Shown: positions 50,104 through 58,772 of the stretch, piece by piece
Numbering within the stretch: the stretch's first letter is position 1
Layout: each line of letters begins with the position of its first letter
Origin: Thermohalobaculum sp039513195
GTDB lineage: Bacteria > Pseudomonadota > Alphaproteobacteria > Rhodobacterales > Rhodobacteraceae
Length of the DNA stretch: 64,000 nucleotides
NCBI GenBank assembly: GCA_039513195.1
Contig: JBCCRM010000022.1
Span: 17,392-81,391, forward strand
Reading direction: 5' to 3'
Notes under the pieces: generated by a model
Databases searched by the model: none
The model's input: the letters and a program-made list of their open reading frames with translations, nothing else
What the model was told of the DNA's origin: nothing
Program-made: the position numbers and the translations under genes

Positions 50104-50458
50104 CTTAACCCGTCTCCCCGGAGATACGCACCCTGTCTGAGGAGGTTCGGTGCCAAGAACTCGGGACAAAATTGTGGCGATTAACCGCTTATCCCCGCAA
50201 AGCCATCTCACTTCTCTGAATTGACACCGAGTCTATACTTATTTTATGCGATAAATAGGCGATTAATCATGAGTGAATACAACCATCGAGCGATGTCGAC
50301 TCAAGGGTGGAAGTCGTTCTGACGTCGTCGTCGCCACCTCTTCACCCGGGTATTGGGCCGGGCTGTGACCAACCCACCCAACCGGGGGGCACTGCCAGGA
50401 GGGTCTGGCGAAGGTGTCTCTGCGAGGTCGGAAAATGCGCTAGCGGTGGTAGCGTCTG
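50104..50458. other. 355-bp intergenic region with AT-rich promoter block
   Basis: The stretch 50150-50290 is clearly more AT-rich than the rest of the window and is the promoter region of the CAP/RTX gene. GGCGATTAA occurs twice (about 50172 and 50258), the first within GCGATTAACCGC, a near-palindrome. GCGATAAATAGGCGATTAATCA (split by repeat units GCGATAA and GCGATTAA) suggests regulator sites. A 17-codon frame starting MSEYNHRAMST at 50269 is too short to judge. The rest (50300-50458) shows no gene. Confidence 0.4.
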
Positions 50459-51577
50459 TCAGCGCCGGTCGAATTCCGCTCTTAACGCGGCACCATGCTG
50501 GTCCAGCGCCGGAACGGCCAAATCTCCCTGCCAATCCGCAAGGATCGCAGGCGCGGGCAGCGCCGCCTCGCCGGCCTCGTGGGCAGCCGTGATCCGGCGC
50601 AGATGCGGGTGGCGCGACAAGGCCGCGACATCGTTCAACGCACCGAAGGCGATACGGGCGCCAGTTAGGGCTTCCTCCGCCTCGGCCTGTGTAACCGTCG
50701 CGAACCAAGCGGCCACCGTCCCGTCGGTCTCTGACCGTTTGGCCACCCGGGCATTGTTGGTCGCGAAGTCCGGGTGATCGGCCATGTCCGCCCGCCCGAT
50801 CAGCGCGGCGAGCACGCGCCATTCCCGGTCCGATTGAACCGAGATCAGAAGCCGGCCGCCATCGCGGCAGGCAAAGGCGCCATAGGGCGCGATGGAGGGA
50901 TGCGCGAGACCCGCAGGACCCGGCGCGCGGCCGAGATAGTCGTGGTGCAAGAGCGGCACCGTCATCCACTCCGCCAGCGTATCGAACAGCGAAACCTGCA
51001 GATGCGCACCCTCCCCCGTCGCCTGGCGCCGCACCAGCGCCTGGCTGATCGCGAGCGCCGCCGAGATACCGGTGCCGATATCGGCGAGGGAGACACCGAT
51101 CCGCCCCTCCGCCCCCGGGGCGCCGGAGACGGCGATGACGCCAGACTCCGCCTGGACCAGAAGGTCATAGGCCTTTTGCGGAGCCTTCGGCCCGTCCGGC
51201 CCGTAGCCGGAGACGTCGCAGCAGATCAGATCGGGACGGTCGGCCATCAATGCCTCTGCCCCCAAGCCCATCCGGGCCGCGGCGCCATGGCCGAGATTTT
51301 GGATGAACACCTCAGCCTGCGCGATCATCGCGCGCATTACGGCCAGATCCCCCGCCGTGCGCAGATCGAGCGCGATCGATTCCTTGCCACGGTTCAACCA
51401 AGCGAAATACGATGCGATGCCACCGGCGGCACGGTCATAGCCGCGGGCGAAATCCCCCTCCGGCCGTTCGACCTTGATCACCCGGGCTCCCGCCTCGGCC
51501 AGCCGCAGCGAGGCCATCGGCGCGGCCACCGCCTGCTCCAAAGAGACGACGGTGACCCCCGCAAGCGGCGGCGTCAC
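50459..51577 (-). CDS. CaiB/BaiF (family III) CoA-transferase
   Basis: A 372-aa family III CoA-transferase. VVSLEQAVAAPMAS starts the fold; GARVIKVERPEGDFARGYD and WLNRGKESIALDL bind CoA. The catalytic Asp is in VSLADIGTGISA. Family members move CoA between carboxylates such as carnitine, formate/oxalate or acrylate. It precedes a small exported protein gene and an acyl-CoA dehydrogenase gene on the same strand, so it probably serves one carboxylate degradation route. The substrate is unknown. Confidence 0.88.
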   Translation of the reverse strand: MTPPLAGVTVVSLEQAVAAPMASLRLAEAGARVIKVERPEGDFARGYDRAAGGIASYFAWLNRGKESIALDLRTAGDLAVMRAMIAQAEVFIQNLGHGAAARMGLGAEALMADRPDLICCDVSGYGPDGPKAPQKAYDLLVQAESGVIAVSGAPGAEGRIGVSLADIGTGISAALAISQALVRRQATGEGAHLQVSLFDTLAEWMTVPLLHHDYLGRAPGPAGLAHPSIAPYGAFACRDGGRLLISVQSDREWRVLAALIGRADMADHPDFATNNARVAKRSETDGTVAAWFATVTQAEAEEALTGARIAFGALNDVAALSRHPHLRRITAAHEAGEAALPAPAILADWQGDLAVPALDQHGAALRAEFDRR

Positions 51578-51580
51578 CGC

Positions 51581-52135
51581 TCAGAAAGCCACCAGGCCAT
51601 CGATATCCATGGCCTTGAAGTACTCTTCCTTCACCGCAGCGTCGCCGTCGCCCATGATCTGCACCATGATGCGATTGTTGATCATTGTCTGCAGCTCGCC
51701 GTCATTGGTGATGACAACCTTTTGCCGATTGATCCGCTTCACGGTGCCGAGAGAGCCCATCATCGCGACATTGCCGAACATCGCGGCCATGGCATTGACC
51801 ATCTGATTGTCCGCCATCAACTGGATGTCGATCCGGTCATTGCCGTTGGAATAGCTGGCCGAGGCCATCATCCCGCCGCCAAAGGCCGCGACCGACTGCG
51901 TGTCGTCGACCTCCATGGTCCAGCCGGCAAGCGGCTCCGGCAGGAAATCCGCCAGCCCCGCCGCCTTTTGCTGCGCCATCAGCTGGGCGGCGAAATCGAC
52001 CTCTTCCTTCGCAGCCTTGATATCCCCGGCGCGATAGGCCTCCAGCGCGGCCTCCAAAGTCTCCTCGATCTCATCGGCCACAGCAGGCGCGGCCAGCAGG
52101 ACCGCCGTCACGGCGGCAAGGGCGAAACGCTTCAT
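51581..52135 (-). CDS. Exported protein of unknown function
   Basis: A 184-aa protein with a clear signal peptide (KRFALAAVTAVLLAAPAVADE, cleavage after AVA). The mature part has an N-terminal helix with TPR-like composition (LEAALEAYRAGDIKAAKEEVDF) and a C-terminal mixed region rich in Met. No named family is recognised, although similar proteins occur in alphaproteobacteria. It lies between a CoA-transferase and an acyl-CoA dehydrogenase gene, all on the minus strand. Confidence 0.7.
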   Translation of the reverse strand: MKRFALAAVTAVLLAAPAVADEIEETLEAALEAYRAGDIKAAKEEVDFAAQLMAQQKAAGLADFLPEPLAGWTMEVDDTQSVAAFGGGMMASASYSNGNDRIDIQLMADNQMVNAMAAMFGNVAMMGSLGTVKRINRQKVVITNDGELQTMINNRIMVQIMGDGDAAVKEEYFKAMDIDGLVAF

Positions 52136-52227
52136 CATGTCTTCCCCATTTCAGCAGGTGACGGAGATGTCTCGCGCACTGGTAGCACCAATGGCCTCCC
52201 TGTCCCAAGGTTCGATTGCGGTTCCTG

Positions 52228-53394
52228 TCAGAAGCTGCGGGGCAGGCCGAGCACCTTTTCCGCCAGGAAGCTGAGGATCAGATTAGTCGACACGGGCGCG
52301 ATGCGGTAAAGGCGCGTCTCTCGGAATTTGCGTTCGATATGGTAGTCGCGCGCGAAGGCGAAACCGCCATGCGTCTGCATGGCAATGTCGCCGGCCTTCC
52401 AGGATGCCTCTGCGGCGAGCAGCTTGGCCATGTTCGCCTCCGCCCCGCAGACGGCCCCAGCATCGAACAGGCGGGCGGCTTTATCGACCATCAGGCTCGC
52501 AGCCTCGGTCTGCGCATAGACCTCGGCAATCGGGAAGGCGGTGCCCTGATTGGCACCGATGGGGCGGCCAAAGACCTCCCGCTCCCGCGCATAAACCGTG
52601 GCCTTGTCGATGAAATAGCGGGCATCGCCGATGCACTCGGCGGCGATCAGGATCCGCTCGGCATTCATGCCGTCCAGGATCACCCGCCAGCCGTTGCCCT
52701 CGGCCCCCAAGAGGTTGTCCACAGGCACCGCGAGGTCGTCGAAGAACAGCTCGCACGAGTGGTGGTTGATCATCGCGTCGATGGGGCTGACGGTGAGGCC
52801 GTTCCCGACAGCCTCCCGCAGGTCGACGATAAATGCGGAGAGGCCGTGCGTCTTCTTCGCCACCTGATCCAGCGGCGTGGTCCGCGCCAGCAGAACCATC
52901 AGGTCGGAATGCTCGACCCGGCTGATCCAGACTTTTTGTCCGCGGATCAGATACCGGTCCCCATCCCGCCGGGCGGTGGTCTTTAGGCTGGTGGTGTCGG
53001 TGCCGGTCGTGGGCTCAGTCACGCCGAAGGATTGCAGCCGCAGGCGCCCCGCCGCGATCTCCGGCAGGTATCGCTGCTTCTGTGCCGGGCTGCCATGGTT
53101 CAAGACCGAGCCCATGACATACATCTGCGCATGGCAGGCGCCGGCATGGGCGCCCTGGCGGCTGATCTCTTCGAGGATCGCGCAAGCCTCGACCAAGCCC
53201 AGCCCGGCGCCGCCATACTCCTCCGGGATAAGCGCGGTCAGGAAGCCAGCCTCGGTCATCTCGGCGACGAAATCGGTCGGATAACCCCGTTCAGCGTCCA
53301 GGCGGCGCCAGTAGTCCTCGCCATACCGGTCGCAAAGGGCGCGGACGCTGGCCCTGATTTCCGCGATTGCTTCCGGCCCTGCCGTTCCGTCCAT
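52228..53394 (-). CDS. Acyl-CoA dehydrogenase
   Basis: A 388-aa acyl-CoA dehydrogenase. IPEEYGGAGLGLVEACAILEEI and FGVTEPTTGTDTTSLKTTA bind FAD and substrate, and MQTHGGFAFARDYHIERK is near the end. The usual Glu position in the C-terminal YEGT loop reads RIAPVST, a variant of a common subfamily that uses a Glu elsewhere. The first ATG with homology is 53394; the frame continues upstream without it. It is divergent from the radical SAM gene. Confidence 0.9.
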   Translation of the reverse strand: MDGTAGPEAIAEIRASVRALCDRYGEDYWRRLDAERGYPTDFVAEMTEAGFLTALIPEEYGGAGLGLVEACAILEEISRQGAHAGACHAQMYVMGSVLNHGSPAQKQRYLPEIAAGRLRLQSFGVTEPTTGTDTTSLKTTARRDGDRYLIRGQKVWISRVEHSDLMVLLARTTPLDQVAKKTHGLSAFIVDLREAVGNGLTVSPIDAMINHHSCELFFDDLAVPVDNLLGAEGNGWRVILDGMNAERILIAAECIGDARYFIDKATVYAREREVFGRPIGANQGTAFPIAEVYAQTEAASLMVDKAARLFDAGAVCGAEANMAKLLAAEASWKAGDIAMQTHGGFAFARDYHIERKFRETRLYRIAPVSTNLILSFLAEKVLGLPRSF

Positions 53395-53519
53395 CTCTGC
53401 CCCCGCGACACCTAACTGTTGCCGCAACAGACCCCGTGGGCGTCCGGAGCGCAACCCAGCGTGATTAGGTGATCGCGGCAGAAGCGATTAAGTCTCTCCC
53501 GAACGAGACGGGGGAGACC

Positions 53520-54551
53520 ATGTTCACGGCGGACCGGCCATACATCTTCCACATCGAGCTGACCGACAAGTGCAACGCCGGCTGCCCGATGTGCCCCCGC
53601 ACCAACGCGCTGAACTTCTGCAAGGCCGACCGCAACAAGGTGTTCAATGTCGAGCTGGGCCTCGACGATTTCCGCAGCCATTTCACCGATGCGTTTTGTG
53701 CGCGAACCGAGGAGATCGTCTTCGGCGGTGCCTTCGGCGACCCGCTCGCCGGGCGGGAGCTGTTGGAGATCACCGAGCATCTGACCGAGCGCGGGGTCCG
53801 CGTCGCGGTCTCGACCAACGGGTCGCTGCGCAGTCCCGCGTGGTGGACCAGGCTCGGCGAGGCGATGCGGCGGACCGGCTCGCGGCTGGAGCTGCATATC
53901 GACGGCCTCGCCGACACCAACCCGCTCTATCGCGTGCGCACCGACTTCACCAAGATCATGGCAAACGCCCGCGCCTATATCGCCACCGGTGCGCGGGCGG
54001 AATGGCATTACATCATCTTTCGACACAATGAGCACCAGATTGAGGAGGCCTTCCAGCTGTCCCGGCGTGAGGGGTTTGCAAGCTTCACGCTGATCGACAC
54101 GATCCGATTTTCCGGTGGGCCGAGATACCGCTACGTGATGCCCGATGGGGCGGAGCGACATTTGGAGCTGCCGTCGGTAAAGGCCGCCGATTTTGCGCTC
54201 GGCGATGGCGAGGTCTTGGAGCGGGTCAGGGCGGAGGAGACGCGGACCGCGCCGCGGGGCGGGGTCAACGGCATCGACTGCAAGTCGGCCGCCTTCAACC
54301 GTCCTTACATCTCGGCCCACGGCCAGGTCTCCGCTTGCTGCTGGGTCACCGGCTCGCCGGAGGAGGCGGAGTTCTTCGCACGCAACCGACTGGGGCCCGA
54401 TCGTTACAACATCCGAAACCGGCCGCTGGAGGACATCCTGCTCGACGAGCCCTTCGCGAGCCTCTATGCGCGGGCCTGGGCGGCGGACAGCCTAACCAAT
54501 TGCCGGCACAAATGCGGGCGGATGCTGCGCAACAAGCGCAATCGGCTGTGA
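53520..54551 (+). CDS. Radical SAM protein with SPASM-like C-terminus
   Basis: A 343-aa radical SAM enzyme. The cluster motif CNAGCPMC (CxxxCxxC) is at residues about 18-25, preceded by FHIELTDK. The C-terminus has a further set of Cys: GIDCKSAAFNRPYISAHG, ACCWVTG and NCRHKCGRML, compatible with an auxiliary SPASM-type cluster. Substrate unknown; no precursor peptide gene was found next to it. CGGGGGAG precedes ATG 53520. It stands alone between an acyl-CoA dehydrogenase (divergent) and a SleB gene (convergent). Confidence 0.82.
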   Translation: MFTADRPYIFHIELTDKCNAGCPMCPRTNALNFCKADRNKVFNVELGLDDFRSHFTDAFCARTEEIVFGGAFGDPLAGRELLEITEHLTERGVRVAVSTNGSLRSPAWWTRLGEAMRRTGSRLELHIDGLADTNPLYRVRTDFTKIMANARAYIATGARAEWHYIIFRHNEHQIEEAFQLSRREGFASFTLIDTIRFSGGPRYRYVMPDGAERHLELPSVKAADFALGDGEVLERVRAEETRTAPRGGVNGIDCKSAAFNRPYISAHGQVSACCWVTGSPEEAEFFARNRLGPDRYNIRNRPLEDILLDEPFASLYARAWAADSLTNCRHKCGRMLRNKRNRL

Positions 54552-54558
54552 ACCGCCC

Positions 54559-55092
54559 TCAGTTGAGCTGATAAAAGATGTGTCGGCCGATCACTGCGGT
54601 TTGCACGGCAACTTGCGCCCAATAGGGATCAACCGCACGGCTGTGGAACATGTCGGCACCGCCGGTAGGATCGGCGCTGTTGCCGGCCCTCGCCGCCTCG
54701 GCGATCGCAACAGCCTTGGCATAGGACTTTTTGTTGCGCGGCACGTCCGAGCGGCCGTCACAATACCAGCTGAACTGACAGGGAGCGGTCGGCCCGCCTT
54801 GCCGGATCACGGCACATTCGGTCGCCGGGTAATAGCGCGACTTGGTGCGGTTCAGCACCACATGGACGACGGCGCGCATGCCAGCCTCCCCTTCGCCGCG
54901 CGCTTCGAAATAGGCCGCCTGCGCAAGACACGCAATCGCCTGTTTGTCGGCATCCGTCTGCTGGGGCGGGGCCTGCTCAGGCTCCGGAAGAGCGGCCACG
55001 GGTTCCTCCCGCGGACCGCTGCAACCGGTAAGGCCGACCCCCAAGGCCAGCCCTAAAAGGGCCGCCTGAAGAAACCTGCTTCTTTGTGTCAT
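54559..55092 (-). CDS. SleB/CwlJ-type cell wall hydrolase, lipoprotein
   Basis: A 177-aa protein with a lipoprotein signal (LGVGLTGCSG) and a hydrolase_2 domain. AYFEARGEGEAGMRAVVHVVLNR, CQFSWYCDGRSD and FHSRAVDPYWA are the SleB catalytic-domain blocks, with the Glu of YFEARGE as the likely acid. It would cut peptidoglycan in the periplasm. ATG 55092 is taken as the start since the signal peptide begins there; a longer frame opens at 55128. Confidence 0.88.
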   Translation of the reverse strand: MTQRSRFLQAALLGLALGVGLTGCSGPREEPVAALPEPEQAPPQQTDADKQAIACLAQAAYFEARGEGEAGMRAVVHVVLNRTKSRYYPATECAVIRQGGPTAPCQFSWYCDGRSDVPRNKKSYAKAVAIAEAARAGNSADPTGGADMFHSRAVDPYWAQVAVQTAVIGRHIFYQLN

Positions 55093-55269
55093 CCTGCTTG
55101 ATGGGATGTTGACTGCTCGTTGTTGCATCTATGCGCCGAAAACCTTGTCCAAAGTTTGACATCGGCGACTTCGCCGACCCGATTTGAACGGAAAGGTTGA
55201 GAGTTTCTTGCGCACGCGCTGTTAGCGGCCTGGGGGATGCGCAAAGCGAACCCACAGTTTCCGGTGAGG

Positions 55270-56400
55270 TCAGGCCCGGATCTGTCTAGCAATAATCAGT
55301 TTTTGAATGTCATTGGTGCCTTCGTAGATTTGGCACACCTTCTGGTCGCGATACATCCGCTCGACCTCGTAGTCGGCAAGGTATCCGTAGCCGCCAAGGA
55401 CCTGGATCGCCTCCGACGTGATTCGCTCCGCTGCCTGCGCGCAAAAGAGCTTCGCCATGCAGGCTTCCTTTAGGCAGGGCTCGCGCCGATCCTTCATGGC
55501 AGCCGCATTGAGGACGAGTTGGCGCGCGGCCTCCAGATCCGTCGCCATATCGGCGAGCCGGAACTGGACCGCCTGCAAATCGAAAATCGGCCCGCCAAAG
55601 GCGGTGCGTTCCTGCGCATAGGCGAGGGCCCGCTCGTAGGCGGCTTGCGCGAGGCCGGTCGCTTGGGCCGCTATGCCGATCCGGCCGGCCTCGAGGCTCG
55701 AAAGAGCGATCGCATAGCCCTGCCCCTCCTCGCCGATCAGATCCTCGCTGGGGATCTTCATATCTTCGAAGGCGAGCGCGCAGCTATCGGATGCTTTTTG
55801 CCCGAGCTTTTGTTCGACCCGCACGACCTCGAACCCCGGCGTGTCATTCGCAACCACAAAGCAGGAGATACCCTTCTTTCCCTGCGCCGGGTCGGTGACC
55901 GCGAAAAGCACTGTTGTCTTGCCAATTCGGGCGGAAGAGATGAATTGCTTCGACCCGTTGACCACCCAACCCTGATTGTTCCGCTGCGCGCGGGTCTTCA
56001 GCGCCGAGGCGTCTGAGCCCGCCTGCGGCTCAGTCAGCGCGAAGGAGCCGATCTGCCGCCCCTGCGCCAGCGGGCGTAGCCAGCGGTCCTTCTGCTCCGG
56101 GTTGCCGAACCGGTCAAGGACTGCGCAAACCGGCGCATTGTGGACTGAGACCATCGTGGAGACCGACCCGTCGCCGGCAGCAATCTCGATCAGAGCGAGG
56201 GCGTAGGAGACGTAGTCGGCCCCTGCCCCGCCCCAGTCCGGGTCGATGGTCATACCGAGGAAGCCGAGCTCGCCGAGCGCCGAGACCACTTCTAGCTCAA
56301 TCGCACCCGCCTTTTCTCGCGCCGCCGCCTGGGGCGCGAGCCGCGTTTGGGCGAAATCCCGCGCCATATCGCGGATCATGATCTGCTCTTCGGTCAGCAT
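55270..56400 (-). CDS. Acyl-CoA dehydrogenase, short-chain type
   Basis: A 376-aa dehydrogenase. FALTEPQAGSDASALKT, SARIGKTTVLFAVTD and QVLGGYGYLADYEVERMYRD are family motifs. The catalytic Glu is in QIYEGTNDIQKL near the end, as in butyryl- and isobutyryl-CoA dehydrogenases. It oxidises an acyl-CoA with ETF as acceptor. It has its own start after 86 bp from the DHH gene, which is transcribed in the same direction. The 55093-55269 gap shows no gene. Confidence 0.93.
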   Translation of the reverse strand: MLTEEQIMIRDMARDFAQTRLAPQAAAREKAGAIELEVVSALGELGFLGMTIDPDWGGAGADYVSYALALIEIAAGDGSVSTMVSVHNAPVCAVLDRFGNPEQKDRWLRPLAQGRQIGSFALTEPQAGSDASALKTRAQRNNQGWVVNGSKQFISSARIGKTTVLFAVTDPAQGKKGISCFVVANDTPGFEVVRVEQKLGQKASDSCALAFEDMKIPSEDLIGEEGQGYAIALSSLEAGRIGIAAQATGLAQAAYERALAYAQERTAFGGPIFDLQAVQFRLADMATDLEAARQLVLNAAAMKDRREPCLKEACMAKLFCAQAAERITSEAIQVLGGYGYLADYEVERMYRDQKVCQIYEGTNDIQKLIIARQIRA

Positions 56401-56487
56401 GGCCGTCCTCCCACGTGCTCGCCCGGAACTTAGTGGCGCTACGGAGAGGTGTCACGCTGTCCAGCCGATGGCAGGGGAGGTAGCGGC

Positions 56488-57450
56488 TCAACCGTCGGCA
56501 TTGATCCGCGCGATCAGCTCCTCCAGAACGGTTGGAGCTTTGTCGTTATCGACCTGGCAGGTGCCCGCCGCGTGGTGCCCGCCACCACCATAATCCAGCA
56601 TCAATCCGCCGACATTGGTGTTGCTGGTGCGGCTTAGGATCGATTTTCCGGTCGCGAAGACCGTATTCTGCTTTGCCTTACCCCACATCACATTGATCGA
56701 AATGTTGCAGTCGGGGAAGAGGGCGTAGATCATGAAGCGGTTACCGGCAAAGATGACCTCCTCCTCCCGATTATCGAGGATGACAAGGTTACCGTGCACG
56801 GTGCAGCATTTTCTTACCTGCTCGATGAATTTCGGTTCGTGCTCTTTGTAAAGATCGACGCGTTCTTTGACATCGGGGACGGACAGGATCTCCTCGATGC
56901 TGTCCTTTTCCCTGCAGAGATCGATCAGCGCCATCATCAGTTGGAAGTTGTTGATCTTGAAGTCTCGAAACCGGCCGAGGCCTGTCCGGGAGTCCATTAA
57001 GAAGCTCAGCAGCTCCCAGCCTTGCGCGTCGAGGATGTCTTCCTTGGTAAACTGCGCCGCATCGGCCTTATCGACCGCATCCATCATCGCTTCGAACTTC
57101 GCAGGAAAGACGTCCTTACCGCCGAAGTAGTCGTAGACGACCCGCGCTGCCGACTTCGCGGTAGCGTCCATCACCAAGTTCGCCGGCATCTCACCCAGTC
57201 GATCCGCCTCCGATGCGTGGTGGTCGAACACCATGAAGGCACCGTTCACATAGGGCAGGTTGGTGCTGATATCGTCCGGGCCCATCTCGACCAACCCGTC
57301 CTGCATGTCCTTGGGATGCGAGAAGTCGACCTTATCGACGATGCCCAGATCCTTGAGCAACACGGCGCACACAATGCCGTCCATATCCGCCCGGGTCACC
57401 AGACGGTACTTTTTGTTCTTCTCCGGCATGATTTTGGCTTCGTGTCGCAT
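56488..57450 (-). CDS. DHH/DHHA1-family phosphoesterase (exopolyphosphatase-like)
   Basis: A 320-aa DHH phosphoesterase. The metal motifs are RADMDGIVCAVLL and VFDHHASE; the DHHA1 motif is GGGGHHAAGTCQ near the C-terminus. Such enzymes cut oligonucleotides, cyclic dinucleotides or pyrophosphate-type substrates; this subgroup is annotated as exopolyphosphatase-like. GGGAGG lies 11 nt before ATG 57450; a second ATG is at 57429. The codon use upstream of 57450 has no homology. Confidence 0.88.
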   Translation of the reverse strand: MRHEAKIMPEKNKKYRLVTRADMDGIVCAVLLKDLGIVDKVDFSHPKDMQDGLVEMGPDDISTNLPYVNGAFMVFDHHASEADRLGEMPANLVMDATAKSAARVVYDYFGGKDVFPAKFEAMMDAVDKADAAQFTKEDILDAQGWELLSFLMDSRTGLGRFRDFKINNFQLMMALIDLCREKDSIEEILSVPDVKERVDLYKEHEPKFIEQVRKCCTVHGNLVILDNREEEVIFAGNRFMIYALFPDCNISINVMWGKAKQNTVFATGKSILSRTSNTNVGGLMLDYGGGGHHAAGTCQVDNDKAPTVLEELIARINADG

Positions 57451-57580
57451 GAAACTCTGAACCTCCCATGGGAATAGCGCCGCGGATGCAGGCCCACGCG
57501 ATAGCCGCCAAAGGATAAGGAACAGTAAGGCGCCGCTGTCCGGACCCGGTCGCGCCGAGGACCTTCGAGACGCGGCAGGC

Positions 57581-57973
57581 TCAGCGTTTCGCCGGCTTCT
57601 CCCCGACCGGCCCGCCGGCATCCTTCCAGCCCTTGAAGCCGTCGCTGATATGCGAGACGCCCGCCAGTCCCATCTCAACCGCAGTCTTGGCCGACAACGC
57701 CGATCGCCAGCCCGACGCGCAGTAGAAGACGTAGCGGCCGCCACCTTGGAATTGCGATTTCGCGTAGGGGCTTTCCGGGTCGATCCAGAATTCCAGCATA
57801 CCGCGCGGACAGTGAAATGCACCTGGGATCATGCCGTCGCGCTCCAACTCGCGGGGATCGCGCAGATCGACGAAGGTCACGCCCTCCTGACCATGCAGAG
57901 CCACGACTTCGGCCGCCGGTTGATGCTCGACTGCCGCATTAGCCTCGGCAACCATGTCCTTCACGCGCTTCAT
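57581..57973 (-). CDS. Rhodanese-like domain protein
   Basis: A 130-aa single-domain rhodanese. VTFVDLRDPRELERDGMIPGAFHCP is the first half, and the catalytic Cys lies in FYCASGWRSALS, the active-site loop. It moves sulfane sulfur between acceptors in the cytoplasm. Its ATG overlaps the stop of the upstream DMSP-lyase-like cupin gene (ATGA at 57970-57973), so the two are coupled and may act on linked sulfur metabolism. Confidence 0.92.
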   Translation of the reverse strand: MKRVKDMVAEANAAVEHQPAAEVVALHGQEGVTFVDLRDPRELERDGMIPGAFHCPRGMLEFWIDPESPYAKSQFQGGGRYVFYCASGWRSALSAKTAVEMGLAGVSHISDGFKGWKDAGGPVGEKPAKR

Positions 57974-58668
57974 CGCTTCTCCCTCCCGCCTCGGGCGCGA
58001 CCGAAAACCATCTTCTGCGCCGCGAGTTTGTCCTTGGGCCCATGCCAGGCATAGGTCAGCAGCGCAGGCTCGGTCTCGCTGACGGTGATGCGGTGCATCC
58101 GTCCCGGAGGGTTGAGGATCAGCGAGCCCGGCGCATAGACGCCGTCATCGTTCTCGCTAACCGCGCCGGACAGGATGTAGTAGCTCTCGGTCAATCCGTC
58201 ATGGCAATGGGCGGGATAGGTGCAGCCCGGCGCGAACAACACGAGGCCCAGGATGATCTCCTCGGTCAAGATCGGGCCATGGGGCCCGGCAAACTCCGTG
58301 TAGGCGAATTTCTGGCCCAAGCCCCGCGGCACCTTCTCGTAGCCGTAGAGCCAGGTGAACTCGCTCGCGACACTCTCGACGGCCCGGATGACAGATTGCG
58401 TGCTCTCCCGGCGGCCCTGATCGAGCGCGCGCTTCAGATGCGCCGTCACCGGCTTGAGCTCCGGCGGGCGGCCGAGCACGGGCGGATTGGCACACATCGT
58501 GCGGGCCACCGCCTCCCGCACTTGGCGCTGATGGGAGCGGATCCGGGCGCTGCCGCCGGCCTTGCCACGGCGGTAGAGGTCCTTGAACTCGCGCAACAAA
58601 TAGACCCAGTCGGGCTTCTCCTGCAGCCGCGGCAGTGGGGCCGTATCAAGATCCGTGACACTCATCAT
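57970..58668 (-). CDS. dddL: Cupin DMSP lyase (DddL type)
   Basis: About 232 aa (239 from ATG 58689). The cupin metal site is YPAHCHDGLTESYYILSGA with His161, His163, Glu168 and Tyr170/171, plus His199 in PPGRMHRI (numbering from 58689). Length and blocks DWVYLLREFKDLYRRG, IRSHQRQVREAV and APGSLILNPPG fit DddL-type DMSP lyases, which split DMSP into acrylate and dimethyl sulfide. It overlaps the rhodanese gene downstream. A DddP gene lies 3.6 kb away, which supports a DMSP role. ATG 58668 is used since ATG 58689 adjoins a hairpin and lacks a ribosome site. A different cupin function remains possible. Confidence 0.65.
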   Translation of the reverse strand: MMSVTDLDTAPLPRLQEKPDWVYLLREFKDLYRRGKAGGSARIRSHQRQVREAVARTMCANPPVLGRPPELKPVTAHLKRALDQGRRESTQSVIRAVESVASEFTWLYGYEKVPRGLGQKFAYTEFAGPHGPILTEEIILGLVLFAPGCTYPAHCHDGLTESYYILSGAVSENDDGVYAPGSLILNPPGRMHRITVSETEPALLTYAWHGPKDKLAAQKMVFGRARGGREKR

Positions 58669-58690
58669 CGTCTCATTCGCCTCTGGCATG

Positions 58691-58762
58691 CCCGACCGCG
58701 CGGCCGTCCGCCTGCGCCCGGGCGGGCGGGTGGGGGAGGAGGCGGACCGGTGCGCGGTCGGG
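58691..58762. repeat. Palindromic hairpin repeat, member C (inverted)
   Basis: Left arm 58691-58713 and right arm 58740-58762 pair over 11 bp, then a 5-bp mismatched bulge, then 7 bp. The 26-nt loop (58714-58739) is G-rich. On the minus strand the core reads CCGCCTCCTCCCCCACCC then GCCCGCCC, matching the loop of members A (18757) and B (63620). It lies between the DddL-type gene and the thiolase gene. Confidence 0.65.
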
Positions 58763-58772
58763 CAGCGCCGGG

